64,000 nt of DNA from Mesorhizobium sp. LHD-90 (GTDB taxonomy: Bacteria > Pseudomonadota > Alphaproteobacteria > Rhizobiales > Rhizobiaceae): the NCBI RefSeq assembly GCF_030929505.1, contig NZ_JAVFVV010000016.1, forward strand, positions 62,001 to 126,000, read 5' to 3'. The notes under the pieces are model-generated. The model did not search any database, had not been told where the DNA came from, and saw nothing but the letters and a program-made list of their open reading frames with translations. This document shows positions 27,710-34,951 of the stretch, piece by piece (position 1 is the first letter of the stretch; every line of letters begins with the position of its first letter). The translations under genes and the position numbers were made by a program.

Positions 27710-28105
27710 ATGGGAAACTCTGAAACTTCGACTAATAATAACATTGGTAAATATATCGAAGAGTATGCCAATGCCTCAAATTACAACTATCGGGACTTGG
27801 CCATCATGGCCGGATTTACGAGTGCCAACATCCTCTACCAGTTCATGAGCGGCCGCGCCAAGGTCCCGCTCGACCGGGTGCCGGGACTCGCGGAAGCCCT
27901 TCGCTGCGATCCGTCGCATCTATTTGTCCTGGCGCTCGAACAGTATATCGAGCCCAATCTCTTCCAGCAGATGAGGGAACTGGTTGTGAGCGTCACCGTC
28001 AACGAGCGCGGTTGGATTGACGCAATTCGTCAAGCAAGCAGTGGCTCCGATCCGCGGATCACTCCTGATCAGGCCGCCGAGCTGAAGGCCATGCTGGCGC
28101 CATAG
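27710..28105 (+). CDS. XRE-family-like DNA-binding protein (131 aa)
   Basis: ATG 27710 follows GGAGATATAC; the open frame extends upstream but that part is AT-rich leader. The N-terminal half is a helix-turn-helix of XRE type: YRDLAIMAGFTSANILYQFM at about residues 28-47, then GRAKVPLDRVPGLAEALRCD and PSHLFVLALEQY. The C-terminal half (about 80-131) is helical (DQAAELKAMLAP at the end) and may mediate oligomerisation. It is likely a regulator of the plasmid-like module downstream. Confidence 0.75.
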   Translation: MGNSETSTNNNIGKYIEEYANASNYNYRDLAIMAGFTSANILYQFMSGRAKVPLDRVPGLAEALRCDPSHLFVLALEQYIEPNLFQQMRELVVSVTVNERGWIDAIRQASSGSDPRITPDQAAELKAMLAP

Positions 28106-28126
28106 TAGGCGCCGCCTCAACCGTTT

Positions 28127-28155
28127 CCGGCACGACGACTATTACGTCGTGCCGG
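28127..28155 (+). terminator. 11-bp perfect hairpin after the XRE gene
   Basis: CCGGCACGACG (28127-28137) pairs with CGTCGTGCCGG (28145-28155) around ACTATTA, 22 bases after the stop. No T-run follows; probable transcription barrier. Confidence 0.65.
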
Positions 28156-28301
28156 GGTCGGCACCGTTCACTCTTAGAACACGGGGAACCGAGACGAGCG
28201 GGATCCATCGCTGATTTCCCTGAGCCCAGGAACCGACTGATGTCGGTCTGATAGGAGCCGCGAGAAAACACGAAGTCCTAGAAAAATCCGATGTGCGTTG
28301 A

Positions 28302-28838
28302 TCAGGATGCCCCCTGTCGGCCGACGTCCGGTGATCCTAACCACCTCGTCGTATGGGAGCACCACGTAGGATGTAAGACGCCGCCGAACGTGATCTTGTC
28401 CATGAAGGTTGGAGGTCGCCACGTCCTATGCAGAAGCCCCTGGTGTGACGGGCTCCGAACGGCTGGCATCCTCGGAGCCCGTCTGGAGGTGACGTCATGT
28501 GGCAACGTCATAGCCAATATAGCAGCTTTATCCTTTTCAGGGCAATAGCCATCATTACTTACAATCGATTCCAGAGCGCGAATTGACTTTGATCTGTCGC
28601 TCTTGTTATGAAATAGCTTAGGATGATCTCTGAAATGACTTGCGAAACGATGTCGTGTCCGAGCGTGTTCATCCCACGTTTCAGCCGATGGTGCTCGCTT
28701 CGCACAATGGGCACACCGCCACCGTATGGTTCGGCTACGGCGAAATTTATCCTGCGTAATCAATGCTAGTGGCTCTGGATTTCGAATCCACCACAGCGGG
28801 AATGTCCACCGGATAGCTATCCAGGCGGAAAATTTCAT
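28302..28838 (-). CDS. Possible C2H2 zinc-finger-like protein (178 aa), uncertain
   Basis: From ATG 28838 a frame of 178 codons runs leftward. It contains RCAHCAKRAPSAETWDEHA followed by RTRH, which fits a classical C2H2 finger spacing (C-x2-C-x12-H-x4-H). The rest (Trp-rich start, Arg/Pro/Thr-rich end) resembles no family I know, and the frame could be chance in this otherwise empty stretch of 28.1-29.0 kb. A 7-bp inverted repeat lies just upstream of its start. No other gene was seen between 28156 and 29036. Confidence 0.3.
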   Translation of the reverse strand: MKFSAWIAIRWTFPLWWIRNPEPLALITQDKFRRSRTIRWRCAHCAKRAPSAETWDEHARTRHRFASHFRDHPKLFHNKSDRSKSIRALESIVSNDGYCPEKDKAAILAMTLPHDVTSRRAPRMPAVRSPSHQGLLHRTWRPPTFMDKITFGGVLHPTWCSHTTRWLGSPDVGRQGAS

Positions 28839-28863
28839 CCCTGCACGTATTCTCGTCTTGAAA

Positions 28864-28885
28864 ACTAAGTCAGTGTTAACTTAGT
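28864..28885. promoter_or_regulatory. Inverted repeat, possible operator
   Basis: ACTAAGT (28864-28870) and ACTTAGT (28879-28885) are perfect inverted 7-base arms with an 8-base spacer, 26 bases upstream of the start of the C2H2-like frame and in an AT-rich segment. The distance suits an operator over a promoter. No protein can be assigned. Confidence 0.35.
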
Positions 28886-29036
28886 ATAGAAGCACTTCGC
28901 GGGGCTTTGGAGTTGCGCACTCCATCTGGCCCACGATTTTAGCCCCCGAGGCACCTGCAAAACTAGGCACCGGGCTATTCGAGTCCACCGCCGCCCCAAA
29001 GCGCTACCTCAAGCCGAACGTGTGCCTTCAACGTCC

Positions 29037-29798
29037 ATGACGCCTGCTGTCCATTTGCTCAATTGCGAGTTGGGTTTTTCAGGTTGCTCAAATGAGCCAC
29101 CCTCTACATCTCATGGTATGATTTCTGTCGGCGTCGCGCTCACGCCACCGAACACGACCCATCATCGAACCAGCGGTCCTGAGACTGCGCGGGCCGGCGA
29201 TCCTCGTTTCGTGGCCGACAATGACGAGCGCTGCGGTCGCGAGTCTCAGGCGGTTGCGGGCTGCGGCAGCTCGTCCGATTGGTCGGGCGCTTCGCACGTT
29301 GCGGCGGCCACGCAGTCTGCCGTCCGACGCGGCTGGCTCCCCCTATACCACAAACGCACGGATCGCTCGCTGAACCCGACGGACTGGCTCGAAACCGAAG
29401 AGGGCAAGTTCGCAAAAGCCCACGGTGATCTCCCGCGCAGGCGCTTTCCAGTGCTCCTGCGCACCGAGGCGGAGACCGAGGCGCTCCTGGCAGCACTCGA
29501 TCATCTTGATGATACAGGCGCCAGCGCGCTTAACAAATTTGATGCACCGAACGACAACGAGAACGATGGCGGAGCCCAGGAAACGCAAGGGTTTCGGTCA
29601 GCTCCGGCCATTCTTTGTCCAGTTGCCTCTTCTTCCCCGACCTCAGCCACTCTCCCAGCCTCCAACGCCGTTTCCCGCGCCGCCCAAGGCGTCAGCGTCA
29701 CCCCCTACGACCGAATCGAACGTCAATCCCGCCAGGGTGCAGTGGCGGGAGGCGAGCGAGGTCGGCGTCTTCAAGGGTGCCTGCCAGGTCGCGCATGA
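29037..29798 (+). CDS. Uncertain frame overlapping the HUH-like gene
   Basis: This frame (ATG 29037; GTG 29022 possible) has coding character mainly in its middle: RRGWLPLYHKRTDRSLNPTD and WLETEEGKFAKAHGDLPRRR, then RTEAETEALLAALDHLDDTG. After about 29580 coding style seems to move to the overlapping frame that starts at 29566. Two overlapping genes or one gene with a frameshift are both possible. No family is recognised. Beyond the middle part, the first 90 codons look weak. Confidence 0.35.
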   Translation: MTPAVHLLNCELGFSGCSNEPPSTSHGMISVGVALTPPNTTHHRTSGPETARAGDPRFVADNDERCGRESQAVAGCGSSSDWSGASHVAAATQSAVRRGWLPLYHKRTDRSLNPTDWLETEEGKFAKAHGDLPRRRFPVLLRTEAETEALLAALDHLDDTGASALNKFDAPNDNENDGGAQETQGFRSAPAILCPVASSSPTSATLPASNAVSRAAQGVSVTPYDRIERQSRQGAVAGGERGRRLQGCLPGRA

Positions 29799-30294
29799 CA
29801 AGCTCGGGGTGGCGTGGTCGTTGAACCTCTCTCCACGGAAGATCCAGGATCTGATGATCGTGGCTGCCAACGGGAACGACCCCAGGCGCTCACTTTACCA
29901 GGAGATCGACCGCCAGTGTGGGCGCATCCTCGGCTACACGCCACCTTACGCTTTTGGCTTCGACCTCGATGATAACGACCGCCTCCATCTACACGGTGCC
30001 GCCGTTCTGCGCGCCGAAACTGGTGAACACCGCAAACTTTTCCACAAGGCCTTGGCTACTGCCGGTGGCAAGATCTCGGGTAAGTCGGGTTCAACTCAGG
30101 TGCACAGCAAGTGCCTCTATGACGGTTATGGTTGGGGTCGCTATTCGAGCAAGACCGCGCCACGGGTGCGCAAGCTCCTTGCTGTAGATCGCGTCACGTT
30201 CGTCAACCACGCGCTCAAGCAGATGACCCGGATGGCTTGGGAGGCCGCCCTTCCGCCGAAGAAGACGCGCGCCAAGAGGAAACACATCCTGTGA
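29566..30294 (+). CDS. Probable HUH-superfamily (rolling-circle Rep-like) protein
   Basis: I choose ATG 29566. After a Pro-rich N-terminus (about residues 10-50) comes a folded domain: a core strand PYAFGFDLDDNDRLHLHGAA with the HUH signature (H-L-H), then HKALATAGGKI, then LYDGYGWGRYSSKTAPRVRK with Tyr and Lys in the place where rolling-circle replication proteins carry the nucleophile and helper Lys. This order (HUH, AGGK, W-x-x-Y-x-x-K) is the main evidence; overall similarity to named Rep families is weak. It would nick a replication or transfer origin. A cluster of palindromes lies 620 bases downstream. Confidence 0.5.
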   Translation: MAEPRKRKGFGQLRPFFVQLPLLPRPQPLSQPPTPFPAPPKASASPPTTESNVNPARVQWREASEVGVFKGACQVAHDKLGVAWSLNLSPRKIQDLMIVAANGNDPRRSLYQEIDRQCGRILGYTPPYAFGFDLDDNDRLHLHGAAVLRAETGEHRKLFHKALATAGGKISGKSGSTQVHSKCLYDGYGWGRYSSKTAPRVRKLLAVDRVTFVNHALKQMTRMAWEAALPPKKTRAKRKHIL

Positions 30295-30333
30295 GGTGAT
30301 CACGTCTTTCCTCGATGATCCGTCGGGAGTGAT

Positions 30334-30525
30334 CTAAGGCATCCACGTCCCGAAGCCGTCGCTTACATCAACCACGCCGCCGACCAGCACGTTGCCGGCC
30401 ACGCCTGCAGCTCCGCCGCCGCTGAATTTTGTGTCGATGTAAATCGAGCCCGGCTTGTATCCCGGCTTCTCTGCGTAGGCAGTCAGCACACTCTTGCGGC
30501 TGACCTCGACGGTGCATGGAGACAT
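30334..30525 (-). pseudogene. Fragment of a PEGA-like small lipoprotein gene
   Basis: Leftward from ATG 30525 the frame reads MSPCTVEVSRKSVLTAYAEK, then PGYKPGSIYIDTKFSGGG and AAGVAGNVLVGGVVDVSDG before an early stop. Families of this type have a signal peptide, then a PCxVxVSRK segment, AxKPGY repeats, a glycine-rich AGNxxxGGVxG segment and a VDxxTGA...PNP end. Here both the signal peptide and the end are missing, so it is a remnant. The family name is from memory of the motif pattern and not secure. Confidence 0.45.
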
Positions 30526-30913
30526 CGGACACGCGTGTCCGATGCACGACGTGCCCAGCAAGCAGCCAGTGACCCGAGTCTCCGCAAGTTGATCGGGGGA
30601 CCGTTGCAAGCGGGGCCGGTCGACGAGCCTCAAATCCAAGAACCGATTAACGCCGAAAGAGCGAAAGCCCCCCCGCAGATGCGAGGTCTTTCAAAGATCC
30701 TGTCGCTTTTGATCCTATTGTCCCCTGTGGACGGAGGTTCGGCAATCCAGACCACCTGTTTCGGTCGGGCGCCCTACCTCTGGCTCAGTCCCGTGCCGAT
30801 TATTGTGGACCTGGTCCATCGTCTCCACGGTCGTGGGATCCAGATAACCCGGCTTAAACCAGTTCTGTTCGACGAGACCGTGGCCGGCCCTGGAACTTTA
30901 CATTTTCCGACAT

Positions 30914-31052
30914 TGTCATGGCAGCCCATGACAGCGCTTTACCGTATCTTGCCTTTTCTTGGCACGTTCTTGGAGGAAAACCGATTTTGAGCCGGGCGCA
31001 AGATTGACGAAGTGCCAAGAACCCGGCCCCGATCTTTACAAAACGGCAAGAT
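30914..31052. repeat. Cluster of nested inverted repeats, possible origin
   Basis: Three perfect pairs are visible: TGTCATGG/CCATGACA (30914-30921, 30926-30933); ATCTTGCC/GGCAAGAT (30946-30953, 31045-31052); TTCTTGGCAC/GTGCCAAGAA (30956-30965, 31012-31021). TTCTTGG also repeats directly at 30956 and 30967. The second and third pairs are nested, so the DNA between can form one extended cruciform. The site lies downstream of the HUH-like gene and resembles replication or transfer origins in organisation. Confidence 0.5.
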
Positions 31053-31894
31053 CTTAAACTAGGCGACCGATCTGGCCCGCGCCGACGCCCGGAAACACTG
31101 AAGAGAAGCGCAGGCGCACCTAGAGCAGAGCAAGCTCAGGCCCACCAAGCCCTTCGAGACCAATTCCTGCAAGCAACCTAGAGCGAACGAGAGATTGCCC
31201 AGTAGAGAGCGTAAGTGCGTCAGGCGTAGGGTCCAGGTGCAGGAAACGGGATACAGCGATAATCGGGGCCGAGAGACGGAACTCGAGAACATCTGCGGGT
31301 AGGGCGCCACGCCAGCCACATCCTTCCCCTACCAATTCCTGTCCACCTTTCCGGCAGCTATTGATATTCCGGACCTCAGCCTGTCCCTGCCCGTTACCAA
31401 TGTCCGACAATCCTGAACCATCGGTGCGCACCAGCTGGCTCCCCTGACTGCCAGTGGGAAATTCAGATCGGAAGGGCGCCTCTCGGCTAGCGCTGCGCTG
31501 ATTGGGTGATCCGATCGACCAAGCGCAGTTCATACCTGTCGGACCCCGCGCGGGGTAGCATGCGCAAATGCCGGCTGACGCCTCGATAGGGGGGTAGGCC
31601 ACAGGTGGCCTGATCCGCACACCCGTCCAACGAGCCCAATACCGACACCAGTGACACCAGCGAGGACGGCGAACACGACGCCCACGTCGTGGCACGCGTA
31701 AGGAGGTCGTGCGAGCCCGCCAGGAGCGCGCTCGGCAAAAGGTGCGTGAACCCCCGGCCAATTCCTGACAGCGTCCAGCGGCTCGCTATGACCGGCAGGT
31801 CCGTTCCGCGGAAGCAAGTCGATGCCCTGCGGTCCGACGATCGCCGGCGGCGGGAACGTTGAGAGAATTTCTTTCCGGCCGCGGAAAATCCTGC

Positions 31895-31936
31895 TTGACT
31901 TTTCGATAACGGTAACGTAGAAGTCTGTTACCGTTA
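31895..31936 (+). promoter_or_regulatory. Promoter with overlapping 10-bp palindromic operator
   Basis: TTGACT at 31895-31900 and TAGAAG at 31918-31923 (17-base spacing) make a plausible promoter. TAACGGTAAC (31907-31916) and GTTACCGTTA (31927-31936) are perfect inverted arms with a 10-base spacer that overlap the -10 region. The arrangement is that of a repressor operator, 15 bases ahead of the ATG at 31952. The regulator is unknown; the XRE protein at 27710 is one candidate. Confidence 0.6.
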
Positions 31937-31951
31937 CAAGAGGTTGACGAC

Positions 31952-32482
31952 ATGGCACTGACCCCGGCTGAGAAGCAGCGCCGTTATCGCGAGCGCAAGA
32001 AGGAAAAGGACAACTCGCCCGAGCAGAAGCGCAATCAGGTGGACGCCACTCGTCCGTATCTTCAGCAGCCATTTTTCGAATGGATGGGTCGCGGGTGGGA
32101 TGACGTTAATTTCAAGCTTGGGCTGATCGGCTTTGAAATAGAGCCATTCACTGATGATCGCGGTGCGACCGATGTTACCGCCGTTTTTGATGAATGGGGC
32201 ACCAGCGAAGGCTACTACGACCAATACAAGACTTCGATCGGCCGCGCGGAATTGATGGTTGCGTGCTTACTCGATGCAGCGGGTGAACTGGCTATCTATG
32301 TCAACCGCTACAAGCGCGAGCAGATTGCGAAAGCAATTGCCGACATTGAAGCTAGTGATCTCAGCGACCCCGCCGCGAAAAAGCGCGCACTGGCCGACAT
32401 CGTCCAGCTGACGAAGATTCGCGCCCAGCTTGAAAAGGATGTGCGCTGGACGCTGGCGCAATGGAAGGTGAAAGGAGACTGA
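31952..32482 (+). CDS. Hypothetical protein (176 aa) with basic N-terminus
   Basis: ATG 31952 lies behind AAGAGGTTGACGA. The start MALTPAEKQRRYRERKKEKD is a charged, probably nucleic-acid-binding helix found at the beginning of many rhizobial plasmid proteins. The middle (RGWDDVNFKLGLIGFEIEPF) and the long helical end (IAKAIADIEASDLSDPAAKK, VQLTKIRAQLEKDVRWTL) suggest a mixed fold with a coiled coil. It is directly under the palindromic operator. A hairpin follows at 32507. The family is not recognised. Confidence 0.7.
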   Translation: MALTPAEKQRRYRERKKEKDNSPEQKRNQVDATRPYLQQPFFEWMGRGWDDVNFKLGLIGFEIEPFTDDRGATDVTAVFDEWGTSEGYYDQYKTSIGRAELMVACLLDAAGELAIYVNRYKREQIAKAIADIEASDLSDPAAKKRALADIVQLTKIRAQLEKDVRWTLAQWKVKGD

Positions 32483-32506
32483 CGACCCAGACAGCCCAAA
32501 GACGAA

Positions 32507-32528
32507 CGGCGCGACCTAAGTCGCGCCG
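32507..32528 (+). terminator. 9-bp hairpin between two module genes
   Basis: CGGCGCGAC (32507-32515), CTAA, GTCGCGCCG (32520-32528) form a perfect stem 25 bases after the stop at 32482. No T-run follows, so it may attenuate rather than stop transcription into the next gene. Confidence 0.55.
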
Positions 32529-32587
32529 CCCAGAGATCCGGTGTTACCAGCACCGATCCCTAGTCCGACCAATCATTGGAGATCTAC

Positions 32588-33139
32588 ATGTCGGAATTCG
32601 ACAATACCATCGTTCCCGTTGCGCTTGCAAACACTGCTGATGCGGAGCTTCAAGCGTTTCGCACCTATATCGAGGGCGACCCTGGTCGATACCTCATCAG
32701 CTTTGTAGAGGCGGAACTTGACGACTTGTCGTCACTTCTCACCAATCCATTTGACGTGAACGCCGAGGCCGCCCCGGATGTCCTTGGCAACATCGATGGG
32801 GCGATCGAGCGGGCCGATGGCATCGCCGCCAATCTTCGGGACATCCGCAATGGCTACGTCGATCAGCTCGGAATTACCGCCGCGTTGAAGGAAGTTGTCG
32901 AGGCGCTCCGGCAGAAGATCACTGCGCCGCATGTTAATGCCCTTCGATATGGGCTTGAGGTCATGCAGAACGACGACCGGAAGATCCCTCGCGATCTGCG
33001 CGAAGGGCTTCATTCACTTGGAATGCCCAAGGATAACCGGCGTATCGGGGTATTGAATACGTTTCGGCGCGCAGGGTGCGGATCTTGGATGGATCAGCTT
33101 AAACAGCCCGGATCTGCTTGCGCGGAGGAGGCAGCGTGA
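32588..33139 (+). CDS. Hypothetical acidic protein (183 aa)
   Basis: ATG 32588 follows GGAGATCTAC, nearly the same leader as the XRE gene at 27710 (GGAGATATAC). The protein is acidic and helical (MSEFDNTIVPVALANTADAE, FVEAELDDLSSLLTNPFDVN), ending with a more basic part (GMPKDNRRIGVLNTFRRAGC). No membrane segment. The stop overlaps the ATG of the next gene (TGATG), so the two are translated together. The family is not recognised. Confidence 0.65.
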   Translation: MSEFDNTIVPVALANTADAELQAFRTYIEGDPGRYLISFVEAELDDLSSLLTNPFDVNAEAAPDVLGNIDGAIERADGIAANLRDIRNGYVDQLGITAALKEVVEALRQKITAPHVNALRYGLEVMQNDDRKIPRDLREGLHSLGMPKDNRRIGVLNTFRRAGCGSWMDQLKQPGSACAEEAA

Positions 33140-33354
33140 TGGCAATGACCCCGGCACTTAGGGCATTGGTCACGAAGGCGAGCGAAAGGTCTTTTGTGCA
33201 GGCTGACGATCGCTGTCGAGCGTTTGGCATCATGAGCGAGATGCGGCGGCTGGAACGGCGCGCAGCCCGCCTTGACCAGTCGGCTAAGACTCTCCGCTAC
33301 GTGGCGAAGTTACTTAGGGCCGAGTCCGACGAAATTTGGGCTTCGATGGAGTAA
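33139..33354 (+). CDS. Small helical hypothetical protein (71 aa)
   Basis: ATG 33139 shares its last codon region with the upstream stop (TGATG); a GTG three bases earlier is possible. The product MAMTPALRALVTKASERSF continues as one long amphipathic helix (SEMRRLERRAARLDQSAKTL), a likely coiled coil. It is cotranscribed with the 32588 gene. Function unknown. The following gap of 362 bases (33355-33716) has no gene but holds a TCCCC/GGGGA palindrome at 33673-33689 just before the next start. Confidence 0.6.
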   Translation: MAMTPALRALVTKASERSFVQADDRCRAFGIMSEMRRLERRAARLDQSAKTLRYVAKLLRAESDEIWASME

Positions 33355-33716
33355 CCGGCGCGATCTGACCCTCAAAGTGTGCGTGAGAAGCGTGCAGCTC
33401 GCGGCGGGCTTCTCATTGCCGGTTCGCCGCCGGGGGGGAGTCTTCGAATTTGTGACCGGGTGGTAGCGCGTCGGCGTTCCGCTGAAACGCGGGCGATCCT
33501 TTTGAAGGGCCTGGCGCGTTCCTCCATCCGGTCGCAACAGCGCGATCGACAGCAAGCTCGAAGGCAAAGAGTTCATGGGCCCAGTTCGCGGCCGGCCCCC
33601 TGTTTATGGAAACCCGCAAATCGGCGCAGCCCTTCGCTCGTCGCTATATCCACACATGCGAACGCAACGAAATCCCCCATACGTGGGGAATTCCTCACGG
33701 GACGGGAAAGATACTC

Positions 33717-34793
33717 ATGACCTTGAACGAAAATACGAACGCCTCTGACACCATTGAAGAAGAGATCGAAGACCTCGACCACGGCAGTGCCTGCAATCAG
33801 GGCGATGTGGTTGACGAGTCCGACATCACCGGATTGGATGCCACGACCGACGCCGAAGAGAACACCCCGCCGGTCGTCCTCGAGGGGGAGATCATCCCGC
33901 CTAGGAAGGCGCCACAGCCCAAGACCGCGACCCACAACCTCTCCGAAGAAGATATCTACTACTTCGCCGCCCTTGACGACGGCGCAAGTTCCGCCGTTCT
34001 AGAAGCCAGTGCGAAACTCGATTGGACTGATATCACCGACAGGCAGAAGAAGGAGCTTTGCGCATCCGCCAGCCGCATCCGGTCTCGGTGCGACCGTATT
34101 GCCGCAGACGTGCTCGCAAATGGCAAAGACTTGCTCGAGGCGAAGAATATTCTCGACCACGGCAAGTTCGGCCCCTGGCTTGCCGCTGAGTTCAATTGGT
34201 CGAACACCACGGCACAGCGTTTCATGAACTACGCCAGGCACTTCGCCGATACGCCGGCTGTGGTCGCGGCCCTGCCGCATGCCACTCTCGACAAGCTGGT
34301 CGCAAAGGGCACGCCGCAGGAAGTCCGCGACGAGATTGCGAAGAAGATCGAGGCCGGCATCGTGCTGACCGGCGACCAGATCGCCGAGAAGATCAAGCAA
34401 GGGAAGGAAGCCGCTAGGCCGGCGAAAGAACAGGAGCCCATCAAGCGGCAGGCCAAGACGCTCGGCGGCATGACGCCCGAGAAGAGGGCCGCACACGAGC
34501 AGGCCGAGAAAGCCCGCGACAACTGGGCCGAGAAGGCCGAGGTCGAACGGGAGCTTCGCGAGAAGGCGGCGCAGGAGAGGGCTGAAGCCGACAAGCGTCC
34601 GTCGGATGCTGAGACTCGCAAGAAGGCCGCAGCCAAAATCGCTTTTGATATCCGGAAGGCATTCGGATCCAGCTTTTCTGTCATCGGCAGGGCCCTTGAG
34701 GTGATCGGTCCCGTTCTCCTTTATGATGCGTTGATGGAACTTCACCGGCAGAAGCAGACGGTTGCCACTACACCAACGCCCCAGCAGCCGTAA
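33717..34793 (+). CDS. DUF3102-domain protein with coiled-coil tail
   Basis: I choose ATG 33717 behind GGGAAAG. The 358-residue protein has an acidic, low-complexity N-terminus (about 1-75), then a DUF3102-type domain at about 120-180 with NGKDLLEAKNILDHGKFGPW and FNWSNTTAQRFMNYA, and a long charged coiled coil (about 230-315; REKAAQERAEADKRPSDAE). DUF3102 proteins are typical of phages, plasmids and integrated elements and are thought to bind nucleic acid; their job is not established. It supports the view that this stretch is a mobile element. Confidence 0.8.
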   Translation: MTLNENTNASDTIEEEIEDLDHGSACNQGDVVDESDITGLDATTDAEENTPPVVLEGEIIPPRKAPQPKTATHNLSEEDIYYFAALDDGASSAVLEASAKLDWTDITDRQKKELCASASRIRSRCDRIAADVLANGKDLLEAKNILDHGKFGPWLAAEFNWSNTTAQRFMNYARHFADTPAVVAALPHATLDKLVAKGTPQEVRDEIAKKIEAGIVLTGDQIAEKIKQGKEAARPAKEQEPIKRQAKTLGGMTPEKRAAHEQAEKARDNWAEKAEVERELREKAAQERAEADKRPSDAETRKKAAAKIAFDIRKAFGSSFSVIGRALEVIGPVLLYDALMELHRQKQTVATTPTPQQP

Positions 34794-34951
34794 GCGACTC
34801 CATCAAAACACCCCCCTCGAACTGCCGCAGGAAGATCATGGTATCGACGCCAGAGCGCCATGTGTGCCGCGGGTCGAGCGCGCCGGCAGCCAGGTAACCC
34901 ACAATCTCAAATCGAACAGCAGACTGGTGTATCCAGTCCAATGGAGAAGTC

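Larger units (their letters stand above)
30295..31894. other. Mostly non-coding stretch: gene fragment, palindrome cluster, no intact gene
   Basis: Apart from the lipoprotein-like fragment at 30334-30525 and the palindromes at 30914-31052, I see no gene I would defend in these 1.6 kb. Frames at 30535-30990 (+) and 31120-31761 (-) lack ribosome sites and family resemblance. The stretch could hold an origin of replication or transfer for the module, consistent with the HUH-like gene just before it. Confidence 0.4.

Noticed and set aside
30535-30990. 151-codon open frame on the + strand
   Set aside because: No ribosome site, odd composition and no family resemblance; it runs across the palindrome cluster. 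Probably a chance frame.
31120-31761. 213-codon open frame on the - strand
   Set aside because: Arg/Ser/Pro-rich shadow composition, no start signal, nothing recognisable.
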